A stretch of 64,000 nucleotides of DNA. Source: Prosopocoilus inquinatus (lineage: Eukaryota > Arthropoda > Insecta > Coleoptera > Lucanidae). The stretch lies in contig JAYKNF010000028.1 of the NCBI GenBank assembly GCA_036172665.1, forward strand, positions 310,001-374,000, read 5' to 3'. Made by a program: the position numbers and the translations under genes. Positions 10,678 through 22,962 of this stretch are shown one piece after another (position 1 is the stretch's first letter; each line of letters starts with the position of its first letter). The notes beneath the pieces are model-generated. The model did no database searches, had not been told where the DNA came from, and worked only from the letters and a program-made list of their open reading frames with translations.

Positions 10678-13607
10678 GATGGACTTTGTGCAGAATTTTA
10701 TATATGGAAGTCAACATTAATAAATACAATCCACTGAAAGCATCCAGCTTCATGCCATTACCGTCTTCAATAAGTGCGAAGAAAGCTGTCATAAATGTCA
10801 GAAATAACGACAACGCTTGCTTTGCCTGGGCGATAACGTCAGCGATGTGTCAACCGACAGGTCTTCCTCAAAGGATGTCTTCGTATCCCCATTATAACAC
10901 AGTAGCGGATTTCACTGACCTAGAATTTCCACTGAAAGTTTGTGACGTGAAGAAATTTGAAAGCAAGAACAATATTTCTATAAATGTCTACGGACTCGGT
11001 TCCCATTATAATGGTAAGGTTACGGTTGATGAAGTTGTAGGACCGTTACATTTTACTAAAAATAGAAAAAATATTCATATAAACTTATTATTAATTGATG
11101 ACAACAACGGAAATACTCACTATTGTTGGATTAAAAATTTATCACGTTTAGTGTCAAAACAGACTTCACATCACGGTCACGAGAAATATATTTGTGAAGG
11201 ATGTTTAGTGTATTTTCCATGTATTGAAAAATTGCAACGACACGAGAGGGAAGACTGTAAAGTTATCAAAACAGTTTTACCATCGACAGAGTTAAAAATA
11301 AATAAGTATGGTGAATCTTTGCCAGAGAATATATTACAATTTGAAAATTTTGAAAAACAGTTAAAACTTCCTTTTGTTATATATGCCGATTTCGAAGCAT
11401 TGCTAAAACCACTGGACAGAGTAGAACCAAATCCAGATAAATCTTTCACTGTTAAGTGTTATGAACACGAACCTCATTCATTTGCATATTACATTAAGTG
11501 CAGTTTCAATGCAAATTTGTCAATGTTAAAGTTATATCGCGGAGAGAATGCCGCCACGGAGTTTATAAAATGGTTAGAAAAAGATATTAAAGAAATTTAC
11601 GATAAATATTTAAGTAAAATTGAGCCGATGACTGATTTAACACGAGAAGAAAAAGAGGCATACGACCGTGCAACAATGTGTCATATTTGTGAAAAACCAA
11701 TATTAGATGTTAAGGAGAAGGTGCGTGATCACGAACATTTATCGGGAGCGTTTAGAGGTGCTGCTCACTCTGTGTGCAACATTAATTTTAAAATACCAAA
11801 ATTTATTCCAGTGTTTTTTCATAATCTTTCTAATTATGACAGTCACTTGTTTGTAAAGACAATGGCATTAGAAGGTGAAGATGTGGACGTGATCGCACAA
11901 AATAAGGAAAAATATATATCCTTTTCGAAATTAATACACGTGGGGGATAAGACAGACTGTAAAGGTAAAAAGCGTAAAGTATATTTCAAAATAAGATTTG
12001 TAGATTCTTTTCGTTTCATGCAATCGTCTTTAGAGAAATTAAGTTCATACTTGGAAGATTGGCAATGTAGGGAAATTAGAAAATATTTTAACGATGAGGA
12101 GATGTTTAAATTAATACGTCAAAAAGGAATTTTCCCGTATTGTTTTATTGACTCACTCATGAAATTAGATTTTGCCACTTTACCTTCTAAGAAAGATTTT
12201 TATGATGTGCTGTATGATGAACACGTAAGTGATGAAGATTATGAGAGAGCACAGCGCGTTTGGAATTTATTTAACTGTAAAACTATGGGTGATTACAGTG
12301 ATGTATACGTAACATCTGATGTTTTACTGTTGGCAGACGTATTTGAAAATTTCAGAGACCTTTGTATTGATAATTACAAACTAGATCCTTGCCATTTTTT
12401 CACCGCTCCAGGATTAAGTTGGGATGCAATGTTAAGAATGACAAAAATTAAATTAGAGTTACTGCAAGATGTTGATATGCTACATTTTTTTAGAATGGGT
12501 ATACGCGGTGGAGTGAGTATGTGCACTAAAAGAATCGAAAACGCTAATAATAAATTTGTGCATGGTTTTGACTCTAAGAAGGCAACTAAATATTTACTAT
12601 ATCTTGATGCTACAAATCTGTACGGTCACGCAATGTGTTCCAGATTTCCGTGGGGAGAATTTACTTGGTTGTGTACAGAAGAGATTAACAATCTTAACAT
12701 TTCAGAGTTAGAAGAAAATTCAGATGTCGGGTACATATTCGAAGTAGATTTGGAATACCCGACTCATTTACATGACAACCACAACGAATTACCATTTTGT
12801 CCGGAAAACATAATTCCTCCAAATTCGAAATATGGTAAACTTATTCCAAATCTGTACAACAAAAGGAAATACATAATTCACTATTTAAATCTGAAACAAT
12901 GTTTGGAAAATGGTTTAATATTAAACCAAATTCATAGGGCAATTAAATTTAAGCAATCTCGTTGGCTAAAAATATACATAGACTTTAATTCACAAAAACG
13001 AGCTGAAGCTAAAAACGAATTCGAAAAAAATTTTTACAAATTATTAAATAATAGTGTTTTCGGTAAAACTATGGAAAATGTTGAGAATCGCGTCGACATT
13101 AAATTGGCCACCAGCTGGGAAACCCATAATCGAAGACCGGGAGCTGAATCATTGATAGCTAAACCAAACTATAAATCGAGTAAAATTTTTAGTGATCACC
13201 TGGCCGCAATAGAATTATGCAAAGTACAAGTAAATTATAATAAACCTTTATACGTAGGGTTTTGTGTTTTGGAAATATCAAAAACAGTAATGTACGATTT
13301 TTATTACAATTTTATAAAGCGAAAATATAACAATAGAGCAGCTTTATTATATACTGATACGGATAGTTTAATACTGACCGTTAATACTGATAATGTATAC
13401 GATGACATAAAGCAAAATTTAGATAAATTTGATACTTCAAATTACCCACCGAATAATGTACATGAAATGCCTCGAACTGAATCAGTTATTGGACGATTTA
13501 AAGACGAATACGCAGGACAGGTTATAGAATCTTTTATCGGGAACGGTGCGAAAGCCTACTGTGTAAAGCTTATTTCAAAATGTCCGTCCAAACGTCAAAT
13601 AACATGA
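10678..13607 (+). CDS. Exon 2: exonuclease and polymerase domains, C-terminally truncated
   Basis: Landmarks by position: a third zinc finger, C2HC with the same spacing as the first (11193-11258); Exo I YADFEAL (catalytic D at 11388, E at 11394); an endonuclease-VII/HNH-like metal finger (11679-11780, CxxC then DHEHLSG, RG and CN); Exo II HNLSNYDSH (D at 11838); Exo III Y-x3-D (12306-12320); polymerase motif A LDATNLYG (D at 12606); motif B KLLNNSVFG (13038-13064); motif C YTDTDS (D at 13356 and 13362); and the lysine motif GAKAY (K at 13551). NLYG and NNSVFG replace the SLYP and NSxYG of cellular B polymerases, as in protein-primed relatives. The final 8 codons (13581-13604) and the stop derive from satellite. 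An ATG at 10632 lies inside the intron and is not a credible start. Confidence 0.9.
13581..13607 (+). other. Element/satellite junction giving a chimeric C-terminus
   Basis: Polymerase sequence ends around 13581, and from 13582 the sequence is satellite (GTCCGTCCAAACGTC, monomer position 92). The reading frame stays open for 8 codons and stops at the TGA in the satellite's AACATGATAG. The left junction is at monomer position 21, so 70 bp of monomer phase is lost between the two sides. No target-site duplication links 9104 and 13582. This points to a deletion or exchange after insertion rather than a simple insertion. Confidence 0.85.
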
Positions 13608-16600
13608 TAGATGAGTAAGGATCGATTAGATACATCACAGGAACAACGCTAATACGTGCTGTTTCGTTCTAAACTATTTCCAGCTTCTGCTGCGTCCGAA
13701 AACGTCGTATCTCACATCAGAGTTACTGGAGTCCATCGAAACGACAAATAACATGATAGATAAGTAAGGATCGATTAGATACAACACAGGAACAACGCTA
13801 ATACGTGTTGTTTCGTTTAAAACTATTTCCAGCTCCTGCTGCGTCCAAAAACTTTGTATCTCACATCAGACTTACTAGAGTCCATCCAAACGTCAAATAA
13901 CATGTTAGTTAAGTAAGGATCGTTTAGATACATCACAGGAACAACGCTAATACGTGTTGTTTCGTTTAAAGCTATTTCCAGCTCCTGCTGCGTCCAAAAA
14001 CTTCGTATCTCACATCAGAATTACTAGAGTCCATCGAAACGTCAAATAACATGATAGATGAGTAAGGATAGATTAGATACATCACAGGAACAACGTTAAT
14101 GCGTGTTGTTTCGTTTAAAACTATTTCCAGCTTCTGCTGCGTCCGAAAATTTCGTATCTCACATCAGAGTTACTGGAGTCCATCGAAACGTCAAATAATA
14201 TAGTAGATAAGTAAGGATCGATTAGATACATCACAGGAACAACGCTAATACGTGTTGTTTCGTTCAAAACTATTTCCAGCTTCTGCTGCGTCCGAGAACT
14301 TTGTATCTCACATCAGAGTTACTGGAGTCTATCCAAACGTAAAATAACATGATAGATGAGTAAGGATCGATTACATACATCACAGGAACAACGCTAATGC
14401 GTGTTGTTTCGTTTAAAACTATTTCCAGTTTCTGCTGCGTCCGAAAACGTCGTATCTCACATCAGAGTTACTGGAGTCCATCGAAACGTCAAATAGCATG
14501 ATAGATAGGTAAGGATCGATTAGATACAGCACAGGAACAACGCTAATACGTGTTGTTTCGTTTAAAACTATTTCCAGCTTCTGCTGCGTCCAAAAACTTT
14601 GTATCTCACATCAGACTTACTGGAGACCATCCAAACGTCAAATAACATGTTAGATAAGTAAGGATCGTTTAGATACATCACAGGAACAACGCTAATACGT
14701 GTTGTTTCGTTCAAAACTATTTCCAGCTACTGCTGCGTCCGAGAAGTTTGTATCACATCAGAGTTACTGGAGTCCATCCAAACGTCAAATAACATGATAG
14801 ATGAGTAAGGATCGATTAGATACATCACAGGAACAACGCTAATACGTGTTGTTTCGTTCAAAACTATTTCCAGCTTCTGCTGCGTCCGAGAACTTTGTAT
14901 CTCACATCAGAGTTACTGGAGTCCATTCAAACGTCAAATAACATGATAGATGAGTAAGGATAGATTAGATACATCACAGGAACAACGCTAATACGTGTTG
15001 TTTCGTTTAAAACTATTTCCAGCTTCTGCTGCCTCCGAAAACGTCGTATCTCACATCAAAGTTACTGGAGTCCATCCAAACGTCAAATAACATGCTAGAT
15101 AAGTAGGGATCGTTTAGATACATCACAGGAACAACGCTAATACGTGTTGTTTCGTTCAAAACTATTTCCAGCTTCTGCTGCGTCCGATAACTTTTTATCT
15201 CACATCAGAGTTACTGGAGTCCGTCCAAATGTCAAATAACATGATAGATGAGTAAGGATCGATTAGACACATCACAGGAACAACGCTAATATGTGTTGTT
15301 TCGTTTAAAACTATTTCCAGCTGCTGCTGCGTCCGAAAACGTCTTATCTCACATCAGACTTACTGGAGTCCATCCAAACGTCAAATGACATGTTAGATAA
15401 GTAAGGATCGTTTAGATACATCACAGGAACAACGCTAATACGTGTTGTTTCGTTCAAAACTATTTCCAGCTTCTGCTGCGTCCTAGAACTTTGTATCTCA
15501 CATCAGAGTTACTGGAGTCCGTCCAAACGTCAAATAACATGATAGATGAGTAAGGATCGATTAGATACATCACAGGAACAACGCTAATATGTGTTGTTTC
15601 GTTTAAAACTATTTCCAGATTCTGCTGCGTCCAAAAACTTTGTATCTCACATCAGAGTTCCTGGAGTCCATCCAAACGTAGAATAACATGATAGATGAGT
15701 AAGGATCGATTAGATACATCACAGGAACATCGCTAATGCGTGTTGTTTCGTTTAAAACTACTTCCAGCTTCTGCTGCGTCCGAAAACGTCGTATCTAACA
15801 TCAGAGTTACTGGAGTCCATCGAAACGACAAATAACATGATAGATAAGTAAGGATCGATTAGATACAGCACAGGAACAACGCTAATACGTGCTGTTTCGT
15901 TTAAAACTATTTCCAGCTCCTGCTGCGTCCAAAAACTTTGTATCTCACATCAGACTTACTGGAGTCCATCCAAACGTCAAATAACATGTTAGATAAGAAA
16001 GGATCGTTTAGATACATCACAGGAACAACGCTAATGCGTGTTGTTTCGTTCAAAACTATTTCCAGCTTCTGCTGCGTCCGAGAACTTTGTATCTCACATC
16101 AGAGTTACTGGAGTCCATCCAAACGTCAAATAACATGTTAGATAAGTAAGGATCGTTTAGATACATCACAGGAACAACACTAATACGTGTTGTTTCGTTC
16201 AAAACTATTTCCAGCTACTGCTGCGTCCGAGAACATTGTATCTCACATCAGAGTTACTGGAGTCCATCCAAAAGTCAAATAACATGATAGATGAGTAAGG
16301 ATCGATTAGATACATCACAGGAACAACTTTAATACGTGTTGTTTCGTTTAAAATTATTTCCAGCTCCTGCTGCGTCCGAAAATTTCGTAACTCACATCAG
16401 AGTTACTGGAGTCCATGAAACGTCAAATAACATAGTAGATAAGTAAGGGTCGATTAGATATATCACAGGAACAACGCTAATACGTGTTGTTTCGTTCAAA
16501 ACTATTTCCAGCTTCTGCTGCGTCCGAGAACTTGGTATCTCACATCAGAGTTACTGGAGTCCATTCAAACGTCAAATAACATGATAGATGAGTAAGGATC

Positions 16601-17149
16601 GATTAGATACATCACAGGCACAACGCTAATACGTGTTGTTTCGTTTAAAACTATTTCCAGCTTCTGCTGCGTCCGAAAACGTCGTATCTCACATCAAAGT
16701 TACTGGAGTCCATCCAAAGGTCAAATAACATGCTAGATAAGTAAGGATCGTTTAGATACATCACAGGAACAACGCTAATACGTGTTGTTTCGTTCAAAAC
16801 TATTTCCAGCTTCTGCTGCGTCCGATAACTTTTTATCTCACATCAGAGTTACTGGAGTCCGTCCAAATGTCAAATAACATGATAGATGAGTAAGGATCGA
16901 TTAGACACATCACAGGAACAACGCTAATATGTTTTGTTTCGTTTAAAACTATTTCCAGCTGCTGCTGCGTCCGAAAACGTCGTATCTCACATCAGACTTA
17001 CTGGAGTCCATCCAAACGTCAAATAACATGTTAGATAAGTAAGGATCGTTTAGATACATCACAGGAACAACGCTAATACGTGTTGTTTCGTTCAAAACTA
17101 TTTCCAGCTTCTGCTGCGTCCTAGAACTTTGTATCTCACATCAGAGTTA
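13582..17149. repeat. Right flank of the island, copied from 4857-7828
   Basis: 13582-15265 matches 4857-6540 at a constant offset of 8725 bp, including the private variants GTTCTAAACT, TAATATAG and GAAGTTTGTATCACATC. 15862-17149 then matches 6541-7828 at 9321 bp. The four monomers at 15266-15861 have no counterpart at the matching site on the left but resemble the 7-mer HOR at 1-2086. The two flanks of the polymerase island therefore share ancestry, with one whole-monomer indel. Confidence 0.85.
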
Positions 17150-20100
17150 CTAGAGTCCGTCCAAACGTCAAATAACATGATAGATGAGTAAGGATCGATT
17201 AGATACATCACAGGAACAACGGTAATAAGTGCTGTTTCGTTCAAAACTATTTCCAGCTTCTGCTGCGTCCGAAAACGTCGTATCTCACATCAGAGTTACT
17301 GGAGTCCATCGAAACGACAAATAACATGATAGATAAGTAAGGATCGATTAGATACAACACTGGAACAACGCTAATACGTGTTGTTTCGTTTAAAACTATT
17401 TCCAGCTCCTGCTGCGTCCAAAAACTTTGTATCTCACATCAGACTTACTAGAGTCCATCCAAACGTCAAATAACATGTTAGTTAAGTAAGGATCGTTTAG
17501 ATACATCACAGGAACAACGCTAATACGTGTTGTTTCGTTTAAAGCTATTTCCAGCTCCTGCTGCGTCCAAAAACTTCGTATCTCACATCAGAATTACTAG
17601 AGTCCATCGAAACGTCAAATAACATGATAGATGAGTAAGGATAGATTAGATACATCACAGGAACAACGCTAATGCGTGTTGTTTCGTTTAAAACTATTTC
17701 CAGCTTCTGCTGCGTCCGAAAATTTCGTATCTCACATCAGAGTTACTGGAGTCCATCGAAACGTCAAATAATATAGTAGATAAGTAAGGATCGATTAGAT
17801 ACATCACAGGAACAACGCTAATACGTGTTGTTTCGTTCAAAACTATTTCCAGCTTCTGCTGCGTCCGAGAACTTTGTATCTCACATCAGAGTTACTGGAG
17901 TCCATCCAAACGTAAAATAACATGATAGATGAGTAAGGATCGATTACATACATCACAGGAACAACGCTAATGCGTGTTGTTTCGTTTAAAACTATTTCCA
18001 GTTTCTGCTGCGTCCGAAAACGTCGTATCTCACATCAGAGTTACTGGAGTCCATCGAAACGTCAAATAACATGATAGATAGGTAAGGATCGATTAGATAC
18101 AGCACAGGATCAACGCTAATACGTGTTGTTTCGTTTAAAACTATTTCCAGCTTCTGCTGCGTCCGAAAATTTCGTATCTCACATCATAGTTACTGGAGTC
18201 CATCGAAACGTCAATATAACATAGTAGATAAGTAAGGATCGATTAGATACATCACAGGAACAACGCTAATACGTGTTGTTTCGATTAAAACTATTTCCAG
18301 CTCCTGCTGCGTCCAAAAACTTCGTATCTCACATCAGAGTTACTAGAGTCCATCGAAACTTCAAATAACATGATAGATGAGTAAGGATCGATTAGATACA
18401 TCACAGGAACAACGCTAATGCGTGTTGTTTCATTTAAAACTATTTCCAGCTTCTGCTGCGTCCGAAAATTTCGTATCTCACATCAGAGTTACTGGAGTCC
18501 ATCGAAACGTCAAATAACATAGTAGATAAGTAAGGATCGATTAGATACATCACAGGAACAACGCTAATACGTGTTGTTTCGTTCAAAACTATTTCCAGCT
18601 TCTACTGCGTCCTAGAACTTTGTATCTCACATCAGAGTTACTGGAGTCCATTCGAACGTCAAATAACATGATAGATGAGTAAGGATCGATTAGATACATC
18701 ACAGGAACAACGCTAATACGTGTTGTTTCGTTTAAAACTATTTCCAGCTTCTGCTGCCTCCGAAAACGTCGTATCTCACATCAAAGTTACTGGAGTCCAT
18801 CCAAACGTCAAATAACATGCTAGATAAGTAGGGATCGTTTAGATACATCATAGGAACAACGCTAATACGTGTTGTTTCGTTCAAAACTATTTCCAGCTTC
18901 TGCTGCGTCCGATAACTTTTTATCTCACATCAGAGTTACTGGAGTCCGTCCAAATGTCAAATAACATGATAGATGAGTATGGATCGATTAGACACATCAC
19001 AGGAACAACGCTAATATGTGTTGTTTCGTTTAAAACTATTTCCAGCTGCTGCTGCGTCCGAACACGTCGTATCTCACATCAGACTTACTGGAGTCCATCC
19101 AAACGTCAAATGACATGTTAGATAAGTAAGGATCGTTTAGATACATCACAGGAACAACGCTAATACGTGTTGTTTCGTTCAAAACTATTTCCAGCTTCTG
19201 CTGCGTCCTAGAACTTTGTATCTCACATCAGAGTTACTGGAGTCCATCCAAACGTAGAATAACATGATAGATGAGTAAGGATCGATTAGATACATCACAG
19301 GAACATCGCTAATGCGTGTTGTTTCGTTTAAAACTATTTCCAGCTTCTGCTGCGTCCGAAAACGTCGTATCTAACATCAGAGTTACTGGAGTCCATCGAA
19401 ACGACAAATAACATGATAGATAAGTAAGGATCGATTAGATACAGCACAGGAACAACGCTAATACGTGCTGTTTCGTTTAAAAATATTTCCAGCTCCTGCT
19501 GCGTCCAAAAACTTTGTATCTCACATCAGACTTACTGGAGTCCATCCAAACGTCAAATAACATGTTAGATAAGTAAGGATCGTTTAGATACATCACAGGA
19601 ACAACGCTAATGCGTGTTGTTTCGTTCAAAACTATTTCCAGCTTCTGCTGCGTCCGAGAACTTTGTATCTCACATCAGAGTTACTGGAGTCCATCCAAAC
19701 GTCAAATAACATGTTAGATAAGTAAGGATCGTTTAGATACATCACAGGAACAACGCTAATACGTGTTGTTTCGTTCAAAACTATTTCCAGCTACTGCTGC
19801 GTCCGAGAACTTTGTATCTCACATCAGAGTTACTGGAGTCCATCCAAACGTCAAATAACATGATAGATGAGTAAGGATCGATTAGATACATCACAGGAAC
19901 AACGCTAATACGTGTTGTTTCGTTTAAAATTATTTCCAGCTCCTGCTGCGTCCGAAACTTTCGTACCTCACATCAGAGTTACTGGAGTCCATGAAACTTC
20001 AAATAACATAGTAGATAAGCAAGGATCGATTAGATACATCACAGGAACAACGCTAATACGTGTTGTTTCGTTCAAAACTATTTCCAGCTTCTGCTGCGTC

Positions 20101-20549
20101 CGAGAACTTGGTATCTCACATCAGAGTTACTGGAGTCCATTCAAACGTCAAATAACATGATAGATGAGTAAGGATCGATTAGATACATCACAGGTACAAC
20201 GCTAATACGTGTTGATTCGTTTAAAACTATTTCCAGCTTCTGCTGCGTCCGAAAACGTCGCATCTCACATCAAAGTTACTGGAGTCCATCCAAAGGTCAA
20301 ATAACATGCTAGATAAGTGAGGATCGTTTAGATACATCACAGGAACAACGCTAATACGTGTTGTTTCGTTCAAAACTATTTCCAGCTTCTGCTGCGTCCG
20401 ATAAATTTTTATCTCACATCAGAGTTACTGGAGTCCGTCCAAATGTCAAATAACATGATAGATGAGTAAGGATCGATTAGACACTTCACAGGAACAACGC
20501 TAATATGTTTTGTTTCGTTTAAAACTATTTCCAGCTGCTGCTGCGTCCG
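15515..20549. repeat. Duplicated satellite block, first copy (partner 22963-27997)
   Basis: About 5.0 kb that recurs 7448 bp downstream (50 x 149 minus 2). Matching markers include GAGTTCCTGGAG (15655 and 23103), AACGGTAATAAGTGC (17213 and 24661), GTCAATATAAC (18211 and 25659) and GAGTATGGATC. On the left the match breaks at 15514 (actgga against actaga), and on the right near 20550, where the partner switches to a different monomer type. Confidence 0.85.
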
Positions 20550-22962
20550 AAAACGTCGTATCTCACATCAGACTTACTGGAGTCCATCCAAACGTCAAAT
20601 AACATGTTAGATAAGTAAGGATCGTTTAGATACATCACAGGAACAACGCTAATACGTGTTGTTTCGTTCAAAACTATTTCCAGCTTCTGCTGCGTCCTAT
20701 AACTTTGTATCTCACATCAGAGTTACTAGAGTCCGTCCAAACGTCAAATAACATGATAGATGTGTAAGGATCGATTAGATACATCACAGGAACAACGCTA
20801 ATACGTGTTGTTTCGTTCAAAACTATTTCCAGCTTCTGCTGCGTCCGAAAACGTCGTATCTCACATCAAAGTTACTGGAGTCCATCCAAAGGTCAAATAA
20901 CATGCTAGATAAGTGAGGATCGTTTAGATACATCACAGGAACAACGCTAATACGTGTTGTTTCGTTCAAAACTATTTCCAGCTTCTGCTGCGTCCGATAA
21001 ATTTTTATCTCACATCAGAGTTACTGGAGTCCGTCCAAATGTCAAATAACATGATAGATGAGTAAGGATCGATTAGACACTTCACAGGAACAACGCTAAT
21101 ATGTTTTGTTTCGTTTAAAACTATTTCCAGCTGCTGCTGCGTCCGAAAACGTCGTATCTCACATCAGACTTACTGGAGTCCATCCAAACGTCAAATAACA
21201 TGATAGATGAGTATGGATCGATTAGACACATCACAGGAACAACGCTAATATGTGTTGTTTCGTTTAAAACTATTTCCAGCTGCTGCTGCGTCCGAACACG
21301 TCGTATCTCACATCAGACTTACTGGAGTCCATCCAAACGTCAAATGACATGTTAGATAAGTAAGGATCGTTTAGATACATCACAGGAACAACGCTAATAC
21401 GTGTTGTTTCGTTCGAAACTATTTCCAGCTTCTGCTGCGTCCTAGAACTTTGTATCTCACATCAGAGTTACTGGAGTCCATCCAAACGTAGAATAACATG
21501 ATAGATGAGTAAGGATCGATTAGATACATCACAGGAACATCGCTAATGCGTGTTGTTTCGTTTAAAACTATTTCCAGCTTCTGCTGCGTCCGAAAACGTC
21601 GTATCTAACGTCAGAGTTACTGGAGTCCATCGAAACGACAAATAACATGATAGATAAGTAAGGATCGATTAGATACAGCACAGGAACAACGCTAATACGT
21701 GCTGTTTCGTTTAAAAATATTTCCAGCTCCTGCTGCGTCCAAAAACTTTGTATCTCACATCAGACTTACTGGAGTCCATCCAAACGTCAAATAACATGTT
21801 AGATAAGTAAGGATCGTTTAGATACATCACAGGAACAACGCTAATGCGTGTTGTTTCGTTCAAAACTATTTCCAGCTTCTGCTGCGTCCGAGAACTTTGT
21901 ATCTCACATCAGAGTTACTGGAGTCCATCCAAACGTCAAATAACATGTTAGGTAAGTAAGGATCGTTTAGATACATCACAGGAACAACGCTAATACGTGT
22001 TGTTTCGTTCAAAACTATTTCCAGCTACTGCTGCGTCCGAGAACTTTGTATCTCACATCAGAGTTACTGGAGTCCATCCAAACGTCAAATAACATGATAG
22101 ATGAGTAAGGATCGATTAGATACATCACAGGAACAACGCTAATACGTGTTGTTTCGTTTAAAATTATTTCCAGCTCCTGCTGCGTCCGAAATTTTCGTAC
22201 CTCACATCAGAGTTACTGGAGTCCATGAAACTTCAAATAACATAGTAGATAAGCAAGGATCGATTAGATACATCACAGGAACAACGCTAATACGTGTTGT
22301 TTCGTTCAAAACTATTTCCAGCTTCTGCTGCGTCCGAGAACTTTGTATCTCACATCAGAGTTACTGGAGTCCATCCAAACGTCAAATAACATGTTAGATA
22401 AGTAAGGATCGTTTAGATACATCACAGGAACAACGCTAATACGTGTTGTTTCGTTCAAAACTATTTCCAGCTTCTGCTGCGTCCGAAAACGTCGTATCTC
22501 ACATCAAAGTTACTGGAGTCCATCCAAAGGTCAAATAACATGCTAGATAAGTGAGGATCGTTTAGATACATCACAGGAACAACGCTAATACGTGTTGTTT
22601 CGTTCAAAACTATTTCCAGCTTCTGCTGCGTCCGATAAATTTTTATCTCACATCAGAGTTACTGGAGTCCGTCCAAATGTCAAATAACATGATAGATGAG
22701 TAAGGATCGATTAGACACTTCACAGGAACAACGCTAATATGTTTTGTTTCGTTTAAAACTATTTCCAGCTGCTGCTGCGTCCGAAAACGTCGTATCTCAC
22801 ATCAGACTTACTGGAGTCCATCCAAACGTCAAATAACATGTTAGATAAGTAAGGATCGTTTAGATACATCACAGGAACAACGCTAATACGTGTTGTTTCG
22901 TTCAAAACTATTTCCAGCTTCTGCTGCGTCCTATAACTTTGTATCTCACATCAGAGTTACTA
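20550..22962. repeat. Satellite spacer with an 11-monomer internal repeat
   Basis: All satellite. The monomer run starting at 20789 recurs at 22427 (offset 1638 bp, 11 x 149 minus 1), with shared markers such as AAAGGTCAAATAACATGC, GATAAGTGAGG and GATAAATTTTTATC. The segment near 19912 also recurs at 22146. No gene is seen. Confidence 0.75.

Larger units (their letters stand above)
9105..13581 (+). mobile_element. Truncated Polinton/Maverick-like element fragment inside the satellite
   Basis: A 4477-bp unique island interrupts the satellite at monomer position 21 (after 9104), and the satellite resumes at monomer position 92 (13582), so the island is not in phase with the array. It starts AGTAGTAGG; Polintons characteristically have AG at the 5' terminus. 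In order it contains a 39-bp inverted repeat, an 11-bp-unit minisatellite, a short leader and a protein-primed family B DNA polymerase gene on the + strand. The right end is missing: the polymerase frame runs straight into satellite, and no second terminal repeat, target-site duplication, integrase, packaging ATPase, protease or capsid gene is seen. An adintovirus-related endogenous element is an equally reasonable family name. It is classed from the polymerase and the AG end only. Confidence 0.75.
10039..13607 (+). pseudogene. Protein-primed family B DNA polymerase gene, two exons, 3'-truncated
   Basis: Gene model: exon 1 10039-10615, intron 10616-10677, exon 2 10678-13607, stop TGA at 13605-13607. 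The spliced frame is 1168 codons, with no internal stop. It encodes zinc fingers followed by a 3'-5' exonuclease and a DNA polymerase palm of the protein-primed B family (DNA_pol_B_2 type) used by Polintons/Mavericks, adintoviruses and linear plasmids to copy linear DNA from a terminal protein. All catalytic motifs through motif C and the following lysine motif are present. The gene then crosses into satellite at 13582, so the last 8 codons are satellite and the C-terminal thumb/TPR-like region expected of the family is missing. The open frame and intact motifs suggest recent arrival; the truncation makes normal replicase function unlikely. Confidence 0.85.

Noticed and set aside
10505..10813. 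Minus-strand frame of 102 codons opposite the intron and exon boundaries
   Set aside because: Antisense shadow of the AT-rich polymerase gene; no motif.
11177..11449. Minus-strand frame of 90 codons
   Set aside because: Antisense shadow of the polymerase exon that encodes the third zinc finger and Exo I.
9105..13581. A complete, self-mobile Polinton
   Set aside because: Only one end and one gene are visible; the integrase, ATPase, protease, capsid genes and second terminal repeat are all missing from the window.
15938..16141. 67-codon open frames here and at 40065-40268
   Set aside because: Satellite read-through across monomers; the same argument as for the 82-codon frames.
19912..20160. 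82-codon open frame that recurs almost unchanged at 22146, 27360, 27958, 31528, 35847 and 36445
   Set aside because: It spans about 1.7 satellite monomers, and its conservation follows from block duplication of the array. It arises from point variants that remove stops and has no independent coding sign.
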